From positions 1 through 36,295 of the forward strand of contig UQCR01000072.1 in NCBI GenBank assembly GCA_900539655.1: 36,295 nucleotides of DNA, given 5' to 3'. The notes below the pieces were generated by a model. That model worked only from the letters and a program-made list of their open reading frames with translations. It did not search any database and was not told where the DNA came from. Shown in pieces: positions 8,857-18,400 of the stretch. Position 1 is the first letter of the stretch, and every line of letters starts with the position of its first letter. The translations under genes and the position numbers were made by a program. The stretch comes from an uncultured Robinsoniella sp. GTDB lineage: Bacteria; Bacillota; Clostridia; Lachnospirales; Lachnospiraceae.

Positions 8857-10599
8857 CTACAGCCTGTCCTTTTTTGGAATTCTCACAATAACTTCTGTAT
8901 ACACCCCATAGCTGCTGCTGATAGCCAGCCCATAGGAAGACCCGAATACAAGCTTAAGCCGGTTATCGATAGAATTCAAACCAAATCCTCCTCTTTCATC
9001 TGTCTTTTGATCCCTCAGTACGGAATCCAGCTTTTCCTTTCGGATGCCCACCCCATTGTCATAAACCGAGATCAATATATCATCTGCATCACTATAGTAT
9101 TTAATCTTGATATCTGATTTTACCTTTTTAGGCTTTATTCCATGATAGATTGCATTTTCCACCAACGGCTGGAGCGTTAACTTTGGAATAACGTATGTTG
9201 CCAGCCTGGCATCCCCCTCAATCTGATAATTTAATTTATCTACATAGCGGATGCCCTGCATATATAAGTAATTCTGTATCAGATCCAGTTCTTCCTTAAG
9301 CGTAATTATATCCGTACCATTGCTCAATGAAATGCGGTAAAAATTCCCCAGGGATCTGGTGTACTGCATAGCATTATCTTTCATGGATATCCCAATGAGC
9401 GAGATAATGGTCTCCAGTGAATTATACAAAAAATGGGGTTTAATCTGTGCCTGAATTAATCTGAACTCATAATCCCTTTTCCGTTCATTTTCGATCTCAA
9501 TCTGATGCATCAGCTCCTGTACCCGGTCCACCAATTGGTTAAATCTTCTGGTCAGAAGATTCAGCTCCTGTGGCGATCGTACCTCCGTGGTATGGCTGTT
9601 TCCATTGATACAGTCAAAAGACTTCATTGCAACTGCCAGTTTATGGATCGGCTTTGTTACCCTGCTGGCTATTGCATAAGACAACACGAAGGAAAATATA
9701 ATTGCAATGATACCAATATTGACCATTGACAGGGTGATTTTATCCATTTCACTTACCAGATAACGCTTTGGAACAAAGTCCATGACCTTCCAGTTATTGA
9801 TGGGAATCTGTTCTGTCGTAATAATATATGCATCCTTTTTATTCGCATAGATCTCCAGATTCCGGATATCCTTATACAACAGCGATTTATCGGCAGAAGA
9901 AATAATATTCATATCTTCATTAACAATATAAAGCTCCGCATTCTTCTCGATAATATCCCGGTAAAACCCACTTACCTTGCTTTCTTTCACAATTGCAAAT
10001 ACATACCCCAGTACATTCGGAGACCAGATATCCATAACCTGCTTGGTAATTACAAATACATTTTCTTCCCCCACCAGTTCATTTTTCATTACAAGGGGTC
10101 CATACCAGGTTGGTTTATTGATAATATCAGACATCTGGATATTATTCTTTTCAAACGTACTGCTAAAATTTTCTTTGGAATACATGCCCATATCATAAAA
10201 TGTTCCGCTTTTAGATAGAATTACTACGGAATCTATGTAAGAATTCAAAGCCGATTTTGCATAAACTGCCCGAATCAGTTTCATTTTAATGTTATATCTC
10301 TCTTCTTCCGAAATCGGAACCTCGTCATGGTACTTTAAAATTTCCTGAAGAGTACTGTCTACGGATAAAGTAAGAATATAATCATTGATGCTGTTGACCA
10401 ATAATTCCATATTATTGCACACCAGGGAGACTTCCCTTTGCTGGAACATCTTTGCCTTCTCAGTTATAGTTTTTTCAAAAAGGACATTGGATATGACCGC
10501 AATCGCAAGAATAACTACAATGATATTTAATGCACTGAAAAAAAAGAATCTCTGCTTTATCGTTGACTTTATCTTTAATGAAAAATGCGGCACTTTCAT
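8857..10599 (-). CDS. Sensor histidine kinase (YesM-like)
   Basis: A 580-residue membrane kinase. A first transmembrane helix (about residues 18-42), an extracellular sensor domain of about 250 residues and a second helix (about 293-315) are followed by a HAMP-like region and the His_kinase domain. The phospho-acceptor is H389 in AQIKPHFLYN, the typical motif of the YesM/LytS class. An ATPase domain with the N-box PLVENAIYHGI and glycine motifs DNGVGI and GGFGLNSI follows. It probably senses an extracellular sugar, directly or through the binding protein, and phosphorylates the regulator encoded next. The palindromic element at 10654-10821 lies just upstream. Confidence 0.93.
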   Translation of the reverse strand: MKVPHFSLKIKSTIKQRFFFFSALNIIVVILAIAVISNVLFEKTITEKAKMFQQREVSLVCNNMELLVNSINDYILTLSVDSTLQEILKYHDEVPISEEERYNIKMKLIRAVYAKSALNSYIDSVVILSKSGTFYDMGMYSKENFSSTFEKNNIQMSDIINKPTWYGPLVMKNELVGEENVFVITKQVMDIWSPNVLGYVFAIVKESKVSGFYRDIIEKNAELYIVNEDMNIISSADKSLLYKDIRNLEIYANKKDAYIITTEQIPINNWKVMDFVPKRYLVSEMDKITLSMVNIGIIAIIFSFVLSYAIASRVTKPIHKLAVAMKSFDCINGNSHTTEVRSPQELNLLTRRFNQLVDRVQELMHQIEIENERKRDYEFRLIQAQIKPHFLYNSLETIISLIGISMKDNAMQYTRSLGNFYRISLSNGTDIITLKEELDLIQNYLYMQGIRYVDKLNYQIEGDARLATYVIPKLTLQPLVENAIYHGIKPKKVKSDIKIKYYSDADDILISVYDNGVGIRKEKLDSVLRDQKTDERGGFGLNSIDNRLKLVFGSSYGLAISSSYGVYTEVIVRIPKKDRL

Positions 10600-10653
10600 T
10601 GGACACTCCCCCTGATTGATCTGGATTTATCGCAGTAAATACCTTTTGATAGC

Positions 10654-10821
10654 ACTAGAGCGTGTTTTAAAATTGCTTTCTGGCAGCTGTGCGTCACAGT
10701 TTGTGGGAGATTTGTCCCGGATGAAGGGCGCGTAGCGGGCTACGTAACCTGAATTCGGGGCAAATATACCGCAAAGTGGGGCGTGCAGATGGCAGGAATG
10801 AATTTTCAAACACGCTCTAGT
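10654..10821. mobile_element. Palindromic MITE-like intergenic element, 168 bp
   Basis: The ends are perfect 14-bp inverted repeats (ACTAGAGCGTGTTT and AAACACGCTCTAGT). Complementarity continues imperfectly all the way to the centre, where CGTAGC/GCTACG pair around GG, so one strand folds into a single long hairpin. It has no credible coding sequence and no clear flanking target duplication. These traits suit a miniature inverted-repeat element or another dispersed structured repeat. It lies between the UroD-like gene and the kinase gene, where a transcript would form a strong stem. A 12-base match to its end occurs at 34387-34398. Confidence 0.7.
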
Positions 10822-10873
10822 TTTCTATATCATACTATTTAAACTGTTACGAATCAATTACTTCCAGCATTTT

Positions 10874-11929
10874 CTACCATTTACTTTTTACAGCTTCCAC
10901 ATATGCTTCAATATTTTCAAAAGGTACCTCCGGCTCCAGCACATGGGTAGGCGCTATCACCAAACCTCCGTCCCTGCCCGCGTTTTCGATCATTCTTCTG
11001 ACCTCCCTGCGTACCTCTTTTGGTGTGCCAAAGGGCATTGTTGTCTGGGTTCCGATAGTTCCCCATAAATTTACCCTGCTGCCATACCGCTCTTTTACGG
11101 CAACCGGATCCATACATTCCGGCTGTATCGGGTTTAGAATGTCCACGCCAATTTCAATCAGGTCTTCTATGATATCTGAAATATCCCCATCCGAATGGTA
11201 ATAGCACAAGACATCCGGATTTATAGACTTTGCGCTGTCAATTCCGCGTTTCAGCCGTGGTTTCAGCCATTTTCTCCACAGCTCTTTATCCATCATCATC
11301 CCTCTCTGTGTAGCCACATCATCTCCGAATACCACAATATCAAATCCCGCCTCTGCGCATTTCTTAGCCATTTCACATTTTATCCTGCACATTCGTTCCA
11401 GACATGCTTCCGCCATTTCTTCATCCGCCAGCATATCCATCAGCATATTTTCCATCCCCCTTAGGTACCAGGCAGCTTCAAATATATCAATATTGCATCC
11501 GGAAGTATTCATTGTGATGCAATCTGCTGCTTTTAGCTCCGCGATAGTCTCTTTTAATCCCTCCCACCGGTAATCTTCCAGAATATCCGGTAGTGGGAAA
11601 TCCCATACTTCTTCCGGTGTTTCAAAAAATTTCATTGGGGATACAAACTGCCGGAAATGGTAACCGGTGCTCCCAGCCTTATAACCTACCCCCCACTCAT
11701 TATAATAATCATAGGATTGTCCGTCAAAATATGCAGAGAAATCCTGCAAATGCTCTGTGGGCTTCATTTTTACAGGTATAATACAGCTGCCATAATATTT
11801 CCGATAATCTGCTGTATGATACCGTCTCTCAAATTCCACTTCCAATTCCTCACACAACCGTATAAAAAAAGGAATCTGCTCCGGCTGCCGGTGTGACATT
11901 GCCATAAAAAAGTTTTCTCTATTTGTCAT
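10874..11929 (-). CDS. UroD-superfamily protein, copy 3 (altered metal motif)
   Basis: A 351-residue UroD-superfamily protein beginning MTNRENFFMAMSHRQPEQIP. It resembles copy 1 in length and layout. The presumed metal site reads H245-x-D247 (YHSDGD) and H329 (APTH), so the H-x-C…Cys ligands of known methyltransferases are partly replaced by Asp and His. An AAAGGGG ribosome site precedes the ATG. The gene is transcribed away from the AraC-type gene at 12149 and toward the two-component genes, separated from them by the palindromic element. Its placement in the same locus suggests a role in the same pathway, or a sensing or moonlighting role; neither is shown. Confidence 0.8.
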   Translation of the reverse strand: MTNRENFFMAMSHRQPEQIPFFIRLCEELEVEFERRYHTADYRKYYGSCIIPVKMKPTEHLQDFSAYFDGQSYDYYNEWGVGYKAGSTGYHFRQFVSPMKFFETPEEVWDFPLPDILEDYRWEGLKETIAELKAADCITMNTSGCNIDIFEAAWYLRGMENMLMDMLADEEMAEACLERMCRIKCEMAKKCAEAGFDIVVFGDDVATQRGMMMDKELWRKWLKPRLKRGIDSAKSINPDVLCYYHSDGDISDIIEDLIEIGVDILNPIQPECMDPVAVKERYGSRVNLWGTIGTQTTMPFGTPKEVRREVRRMIENAGRDGGLVIAPTHVLEPEVPFENIEAYVEAVKSKW

Positions 11930-12148
11930 ATTTCTTACCCCTTTAGGATTTATTTTGTTATAATCAAAATTATATCAATAAGAGGACATGCCGGCTTTGT
12001 CATTTATCATACAATATTTGCAAATTAAAATATAAATAGAATTTAGATTGATAATACGTATCTGATATTTGCATTTTTTATGAAATAAAACTGACAGTAC
12101 CAGTATTTTTAACTCTTAATCACATTCATATATATGGGGAGATACCAA
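11930..12148. promoter_or_regulatory. Divergent control region, UroD copy 3 / AraC gene
   Basis: About 200 AT-rich bases separate two divergent starts. On the minus strand a TATAAT box is visible without a good -35, which would suit an activated promoter. I could not identify operator repeats with confidence. GGGGAGA about eight bases before the second ATG supports a start at 12149 for the AraC-type gene. Confidence 0.4.
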
Positions 12149-13180
12149 ATGAAAAAAGATTATCAGGATACATATTTAGAGAATGCTATCATCCTAGAAT
12201 CGCTTCAGACCGTCCATTACTTTAAATTTAGTCCGGATTATAATTACAGAGGCGAAAGTCATGATTTCTGGGAATTTATTTATATCGACTTTGGTATTCT
12301 GAACGTACGCATAGAAAATGATATTTATACATTGGAAAAAGGTGACCTGATCCTGATTGGTCCAAATGAATTTCACAATGTCTGGGGGAATTACCAGCAT
12401 CCATCTGATATCGCTGTTATTTCATTTCGAAGCCCTTCTCTGCGGTTATCGGGGCTCACCCATAAAATCATCAAAACCAGCCAACGGCAGCAGTTTTTTA
12501 TCGGTCAGTTTCTAAGGGAAGCACGCCTTACTTTCGCAACTGAACTTGAAAAACCTGCCATCTTGAAACTGGAAAAGAGAGAATATCTCTCCTTTGGATG
12601 CGAACAGTCCTTAAAAAATTACCTGGAGCTGCTTATCATTGATCTGATACGTAAGGATATGGAAATTCCGGCGTCAGAGCAACTTATCAAAAATGAATAC
12701 GTTTCTTCCGGTTCTGAACATTCTGACTTTATCCATACTGATCCTGTTCATTATTGTTCGGTTCATTTGAGTTCTGTTCAATCCGATTCTGTTCATTTTG
12801 GTTCTGCTCAATCCAGTTCCATTAAATTACATAAGGAGCGGTCTATTATAAGGCAGATACAGGATTATTTCGAGAACCATTTGGGGGACTCCACCCTCAC
12901 CCTACAACAAGTATGTAAGGATAATTGTGTGTCAAGTGCGCTACTTCAACAAATTTTCCGCAATAATCTGGGGACTGGTGTTATTGAATATTATAATAAC
13001 CTTAGAATTGAACGTGCCATGCATCTAATTCAGGTTGGGAAATATAATATGACAGAAATTTCCGAAATTTTAGGATATAACAGCCTGCATTACTTTTCCA
13101 AGTGTTTCAAAAAAGCAGTTGGTATTCCACCAACTGCCTATGCCTCTTCTATCGAAGCATTGCATCATACGTATGAATAA
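12149..13180 (+). CDS. AraC-family transcriptional regulator with cupin domain
   Basis: A 343-residue regulator. The N-terminal half is a cupin-like ligand domain (phrases DFWEFIYIDFG and KGDLILIGPNEFHNVW). The C-terminal 100 residues form the AraC double helix-turn-helix (NLRIERAMHLIQVGKYNM and LHYFSKCFKKAVGIPPTAY). Between them a degenerate pentapeptide repeat rich in Ser, Val, His and Gln (12740-12829) makes an unusual linker. I chose the ATG at 12149 over 12134 because the GGGGAGA ribosome site overlaps the earlier codon. It is the only plus-strand gene in this region, diverging from UroD copy 3, and probably regulates that gene or the nearby transporter operon in response to a small sugar-like ligand. 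Confidence 0.9.
   Translation: MKKDYQDTYLENAIILESLQTVHYFKFSPDYNYRGESHDFWEFIYIDFGILNVRIENDIYTLEKGDLILIGPNEFHNVWGNYQHPSDIAVISFRSPSLRLSGLTHKIIKTSQRQQFFIGQFLREARLTFATELEKPAILKLEKREYLSFGCEQSLKNYLELLIIDLIRKDMEIPASEQLIKNEYVSSGSEHSDFIHTDPVHYCSVHLSSVQSDSVHFGSAQSSSIKLHKERSIIRQIQDYFENHLGDSTLTLQQVCKDNCVSSALLQQIFRNNLGTGVIEYYNNLRIERAMHLIQVGKYNMTEISEILGYNSLHYFSKCFKKAVGIPPTAYASSIEALHHTYE
12740..12829 (+). repeat. 15-bp degenerate tandem repeat in the AraC linker
   Basis: Six in-frame 15-base units encode pentapeptides DPVHY, CSVHL, SSVQS, DSVHF, GSAQS and SSIKL, all of the form x-S-V-H/Q-x. They lie between the ligand domain and the DNA-binding domain, where a flexible linker is expected. The DNA repeats a TCTGTTCA-like core, so the array probably grew by slippage. 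Confidence 0.8.
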
Positions 13181-13268
13181 TTTTTCATGAAAAAGGAAAT
13201 ACCATCTTTTAGAAAAACGGATACCATCTTCTCGTAATACTGATACTATCTTCTCCACAAATATAAAC

Positions 13269-13365
13269 AAGGCAGCCGATCCATAAACTTTCTTATCAGA
13301 TTTTATAGTCTGGACATTCCATACCGGTATAAAATCAGATATTAAAATTTATTTTCAGCTGCCTT
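13269..13365. terminator. Bidirectional terminator between convergent genes
   Basis: Outer arms AAGGCAGC (13269-13276) and GCTGCCTT (13358-13365) enclose an inner pair TATCAGATTTTATA (13294-13307) and TATAAAATCAGATA (13328-13341) with one mismatch. The structure sits between the plus-strand AraC gene and the minus-strand surface-protein gene. The minus-strand side is followed by a T-rich run. Confidence 0.7.
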
Positions 13366-13417
13366 AATTTAAACTGTGTCTAAAAATTCTATCTCGTCAT
13401 CCGTTCTTTCTCACTGA

Positions 13418-15451
13418 TTACGAAACATATATCTCACAAGTTGCTTTCTTTCCTGTTGCTGTCTTGACGGTTATAGTCGTGTATCCTTTTTTCTTTGCTG
13501 TGACCTTACCTTTTGAATTGACTTCAGCAACTTTTTCTTTTGAAGAGGTGAACTCCAATTTGTCATTTGCTGATATCGGTGTTCTAAGAACCTGAAGTTT
13601 CACTGATTTGCCCTTTTTAAGGTTTATCTTCTTAGAGCCAAAGGAAACTTTATTTGTAGCAACAGCATCTTCCTGAACGATAACTTTACACTTGGCACTG
13701 GCACCGCTCTTCATCGTAACTGTAATATAAGTTGTTCCTACAGATTTAGCCGTTATCTTGCCGGACTTTTTATCAACTACAGCTATCTTTTTATTTGCGG
13801 ATGTCCATTTACTTACCTTATCTCCGGTACTGCCGGACTTCACCTTTAAAGCTGTTGAAGTCTTCTTAACCTGCATCGTTGTGGACTTCGCATTTAACTT
13901 CACTTTCGCTTTCTTCTTCTTAATATCTCTCTTTTCTAAAACGATATCACAGCGCTCACATTTCTTAACTTCTACGCCTTTGGCGAAAATGGTGGCCGCT
14001 TTCTCTACTTCCCAATCTCCTGCGCTGTGTCCCAATGCCGGAATCTCTTCCGATACCTGATCCGGGCATCGCATACATACTTTCGTATGGATTCCTTTTT
14101 CTGTACAGGTAGCTTCTTTTGTAATACTCCATTCACCATAATTATGTCCCAGTGCCGGAATCTTCACAATATCTTTTTGCTCGCTGCATTTTCTGCAATA
14201 AATAGATTTTACTCCATCCTCCGTGCAGGTTGCAACTTTATCAATTGTGTAATTGGATTTCCAGTCATGTTCTAATGCTGGAATGACTTCCGTCACCACA
14301 TCGTGGCATACACTGCATTCCTTGGTGCGGCTTCCCGCTTCTGTACAAGTTGCTTCTTTCGTCACTTTCCAGTCACCATATTTATGCTCCAATGCCGGAA
14401 TCTCTGTAACTTTATCTCTTACATCGCACCTGGTACAATGAATCGACTTTTCACCTATTTCTGTACAGCTTGCTGCTTTGTCAACTGTAAAATCTTTTTC
14501 CCAGTCATGTCCTAATGCTGGAATTGCTTCCGTTACTACATCTCCACACACACTGCATTCCTTGGTTTTGCTTCCCGCTTTTGTACAGGTTGCTTCTGTC
14601 ACTTTCCAGTCACCATATTTATGCTCCAATGCCGGAATCTCTGTAACTTTATCTCTTACATCGCACCTGGTACAATGAATCGACTTTTCACCTTTTTCTG
14701 TACAGCCTGCTGCTTTATCCACCGTGAAATCTTTTTCCCAGTCATGTCCTAATGCTGGAATCACTTCCGTCTCAACATCATGGCATACACTGCATTCCTT
14801 TTTACGGCTTCCCGCTTCTGTACAGCTTGCTGCCGTAGTCACTTCCCATTGTCCGTATTTATGCCCTGATTTGGGAATCACTGTGATATCTTTTCTTGCA
14901 TCACACGTTGTACAATGAATTGATTGTTCACCTTCCTTTATACAGGTTGCTGCCTTATCCACGGTAAAATCACTATCCCACTCATGATCTTCTAATACAA
15001 GCGCCGCATCTGTTACCTTTGTTGCATTAAGCTTGGCATCCAGTGTTGTCATCTCCCCGCTTGTAGAAAACTTTGTTTTAGCTGTCGTATTCTTTAACGT
15101 GAGTACTCCTAATTTTGCCGTGCCTGTGGTAGAAATTTCTGACAGTTTGTCAACATAGAATGTGAAGATGGTCTTACTGCCGTCTTCTTTTTGTGTCATC
15201 TTGTGGTAGGTGGAGGGGGACGTATCGTCCCACTCCATAGTTCCTTCTGCCTTTTCATTCACAACGATGTCAAACTGTACGGAATATGCCAAATTGTCCA
15301 TATTCTGAATCTCAACTGCCCATTCACCGGCAGTATCTGTAACGGACAATTTTATTCCTGGCTTTTCTGTTGCTGCCAGGGCTGTCATGGAGTATAGCAG
15401 CATAAGTACCAGTACTCCCACGAGAACCTTAACCTTTCCTATCTTCCTCAA
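13418..15451 (-). CDS. Secreted Cys-repeat protein with BIG2-like domains
   Basis: A 677-residue exported protein. After a signal peptide (hydrophobic to about residue 26, cleavage near ALA-A) comes a beta-rich domain at about 31-155 with phrases YSVQFDIVV and GTAKLGVLTLKN that resemble cohesins. Nine Cys-rich repeats of 38-41 residues follow (about 156-510), and two bacterial Ig-like group 2 domains close the protein (ending GYTTITVKTATGKKATCEI). There is no LPXTG or transmembrane anchor, so attachment, if any, is noncovalent. The start is TTG at 15451, overlapping the stop of the protease gene (TTGA), with GGAGG about nine bases upstream, which implies coupled translation. A scaffold or adhesion role alongside the protease is inference. 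Confidence 0.85.
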   Translation of the reverse strand: MRKIGKVKVLVGVLVLMLLYSMTALAATEKPGIKLSVTDTAGEWAVEIQNMDNLAYSVQFDIVVNEKAEGTMEWDDTSPSTYHKMTQKEDGSKTIFTFYVDKLSEISTTGTAKLGVLTLKNTTAKTKFSTSGEMTTLDAKLNATKVTDAALVLEDHEWDSDFTVDKAATCIKEGEQSIHCTTCDARKDITVIPKSGHKYGQWEVTTAASCTEAGSRKKECSVCHDVETEVIPALGHDWEKDFTVDKAAGCTEKGEKSIHCTRCDVRDKVTEIPALEHKYGDWKVTEATCTKAGSKTKECSVCGDVVTEAIPALGHDWEKDFTVDKAASCTEIGEKSIHCTRCDVRDKVTEIPALEHKYGDWKVTKEATCTEAGSRTKECSVCHDVVTEVIPALEHDWKSNYTIDKVATCTEDGVKSIYCRKCSEQKDIVKIPALGHNYGEWSITKEATCTEKGIHTKVCMRCPDQVSEEIPALGHSAGDWEVEKAATIFAKGVEVKKCERCDIVLEKRDIKKKKAKVKLNAKSTTMQVKKTSTALKVKSGSTGDKVSKWTSANKKIAVVDKKSGKITAKSVGTTYITVTMKSGASAKCKVIVQEDAVATNKVSFGSKKINLKKGKSVKLQVLRTPISANDKLEFTSSKEKVAEVNSKGKVTAKKKGYTTITVKTATGKKATCEIYVS
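13925..14986 (-). repeat. Nine alternating Cys-rich repeats (coding)
   Basis: The repeats alternate between two types. Type A reads roughly HDW…FTVDKAA.CTE.GEKSIHC..C. Type B reads HKYGDWKVT..ATCTEAGS…ECSVC. Each carries one Cys followed 11-12 residues later by a C-x2-C pair and ends in IPAL. Four A-B pairs and one last, degenerate unit (first Cys lost) are visible. At DNA level one A-B pair recurs almost unchanged after 237 bases (from 14363 and from 14600), a sign of recent duplication. Confidence 0.85.
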
Positions 15452-18400
15452 TTGTTCATCCCTCCATCTGCCGAGTCAGACTCTAGCCTGATATTCGGCA
15501 TTGTTTCTTCCGTAGGAGATTGTACCCATAAGGTATTACTTACAAGACGTTTGCTGTCCGCATTGTTCGGATCGTCTGTACGATACATCACAGCCTGGAT
15601 TTCTGCCGGAAGTACACTATTTCCACATGCACCCTCTGTGAGTGCCGCTTCTTTTTGTACATCAGGTATGAAGATCCAGAAACCATTATTAATCGTCGTC
15701 ATATCTCCTTCTTTCGGTTCCTCCGCGAAGAGTAACGATACTCCGTTCATCGGTCTTTCTACTAAGTCAATACTACTGTCATCTTTACTGTTATCCACAT
15801 TGTTAAATCTGCCCTGGAGTAAGATTGTATTATAGACCGGATCCCCACGATAAGTACCTGTCACTATTAAAGTTCCTGCCTTAATGATATCTTCTTCTGC
15901 ATCACCATACTGGTAATCGCTTTCCAGATAACCGATTGCTGTTTCACTGATTTCAATATCATCACCCGGGTAAGCCATAAAATCAATATCATCCATTGTC
16001 AGATTATCCGGTAAATTGGTAATCCTGATGTATTTCTCATCATAGGTTTCAACTCTTCCATCTTCTCTTTCAAAGAGATACGTCTGATCCTTGGAACTAT
16101 CAATATCCTGATCAAATACCTTCACATCCTTATATTGGATACCATCTTCGCTGACAGAAACCGTAAGCTTACCGGCTGCTTTGGCACGTTCATACTTCGG
16201 TGCCTGCTCCGTTATTTCTTCCGTAACCTGTTCTGTTACAGGCTCTGTTTCTATTTCTGTTTCTCCCTGTGCATCTGTCTGTGTATATGGTTCCGTATTA
16301 AATTCTGTAAGTCTTTCCGTATCTGATTCTGTATTAACTTCCTTAGCTGCTTCCAGATTGCTTTCCGCCTGTGTCTGCGGCTCTGTAGATTTTGCTGAAT
16401 CTGAAAGTGCAGATTTCAATTCCGGTAAAGAATTGTTCTTTACCATCTTGGCTTTTGCTTCAGTCATGGCTTCTGTAACGATTTCTGTCACTTTTTCTGT
16501 AACTTCTTCTGTAACTTCTTCCGCTGTTGCATTTTTCTGTATGGACTGCCCTTTTATCTTAATACCTGCAATGGAGACATTTTCATCTTTCATCGTAACT
16601 ATTATAGAACCGTCTTCATCTATCTCATAACTCCATGAATCCCGCGGAACCAGATTATCATGTTGTATCTTAATAGATTGTGATTTAGCTTCTGCAATTA
16701 CATTACCAAGTACATCAATCGCTTTTACAGAATAGGTGATTTCCCGGTTATTCATGGAACCAATGATATCTGTAAAGGTTGTTTCTTTTGTAAATCCAAT
16801 ACCCTTTCCATTCCTGCTGATCTCATAGCCCTGTACCATAGGATCGTCCTCTGGGAGTCCGGATATGGTAATCACAGCTGTTTTCTGATCAATAGAAGCA
16901 TTTACTTCAATACTTCCGCTAACCGGTGTACTTCCTGCCATTGCTTCTCTTCTGGACTGGTCATTGAGATAATAAATCTTACGGCTTTCCTTCTCATATT
17001 TGCTCATTTCTGCTTTAGCTTCATCACTCAGAACTATTCCCCAACGTTCAAAGAACTCCGTTAAATCTTTCTGCGCAATATAACTTGCTACCACTGCAAA
17101 TTTCTGATCTCCAGAAAATCCTTTGCCTTTATCTTCACGATAAGCCTTGTTCACCAGATTATAGAAATTATCATCTGCTCCCAGGTCATATGCCAGATGC
17201 AGCTGCCAGTACAGGCCCAGGCCCACAAAGACATCATTTGGCAGACCGACTGCTCCTATTGAAGTTTTTTCAAATATCTGTTCGTACTTATTGCTTGTCT
17301 CCAGCCTGGATGGAAGTGCATTCTGTCCGCCGTCATGAGTCTGTCCAAACAGGGAATAAATATTATTTGTAGTCTCTGCTTTTCCTAACGTATCCATCTG
17401 ATGCCCGATTTCATGTGCGATGCCCCAGCCGTAAAGTCCGTTTCCTTTGCCTTCGCCTGTGACACTGGTTGGCCTTCCCTGTACCAATGCACCTGTTGAA
17501 CCATATCCGACTCCGATATGCGCCCCGCTGGCATACATAAATGCCCCTGCAAACATACGCATATAGCGGATATTGACTCTGGATCGTTCAGCTTTCTTGT
17601 CATCTACACCATGAGTTGTATATAATACCTCCAGGAGTTCATCCCAGGCAAGTACATTATTGTATAACTTATCTACTTTTTTCTCCAACGTTTCTGCGCC
17701 GCTTACAATTGCTTTTTGAACAGGTACTGCCGGAAGTGACAGTAAAACATTCGGAAGAGAAATCTCTGTGCTGTTCCTGATGTTTGTCTGTTCGTTTTTC
17801 GCTGGAATTTTACTGGTATAGGTGCTCATCTCAGTAACATATTTCGTAATTACTTCACGCCTTTGCGCCTCATCCATGTTATCCCAGTCAGCCAGTTCCA
17901 GAACCGGAATCTGTGAATATTCTCCGCGAATCTGCAATTTGATCTCTGATGCCTTTTGTCCGGAATACTGCAGATACAGCGATCCGCCCTTTTCCGCATT
18001 AATCGTCATGAGCTGCGGTATCTGAATCACATTTCTTCCGCCAGTCAATTCAATTCCGCTGCCTGCCCAGGAAGAAGCTTCCGCAAAATACTGGGTTGGA
18101 ACTACCGTTACATGCTCTCCATCCGGAATGTCCGCGTAGATTACGATTTGTTTTCCTGAATTGGCAACAACTCCAAGCGGCTGGTATGTATTGATCCTTT
18201 TCAGATTGCCGGCCGTATTTCTGGACTCTACCTGATCAATGATTTTGCCTAATTTAGAAGGATCATTTTCCAGTAAACCTCTGGCTATTGATATCTCATC
18301 TAACAAAACACTCTGGTCAACGTAATAGCCTGAGGTATCTCTTAAAAGTACTTCCAGTTCATCAATCTGTTGTTCCGTAACTCCATCTGCTAACTTCGTT

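Noticed and set aside
14363..14836. Regular DNA repeats that might suggest a CRISPR array
   Set aside because: The 237-bp period, in-frame translation and lack of short repeats with unique spacers show a coding tandem repeat.
13758..14918. Several plus-strand reading frames of 60-100 codons opposite the Cys-repeat gene
   Set aside because: They are mirror images of the coding repeats on the minus strand, repeat with the same period and lack ribosome sites.
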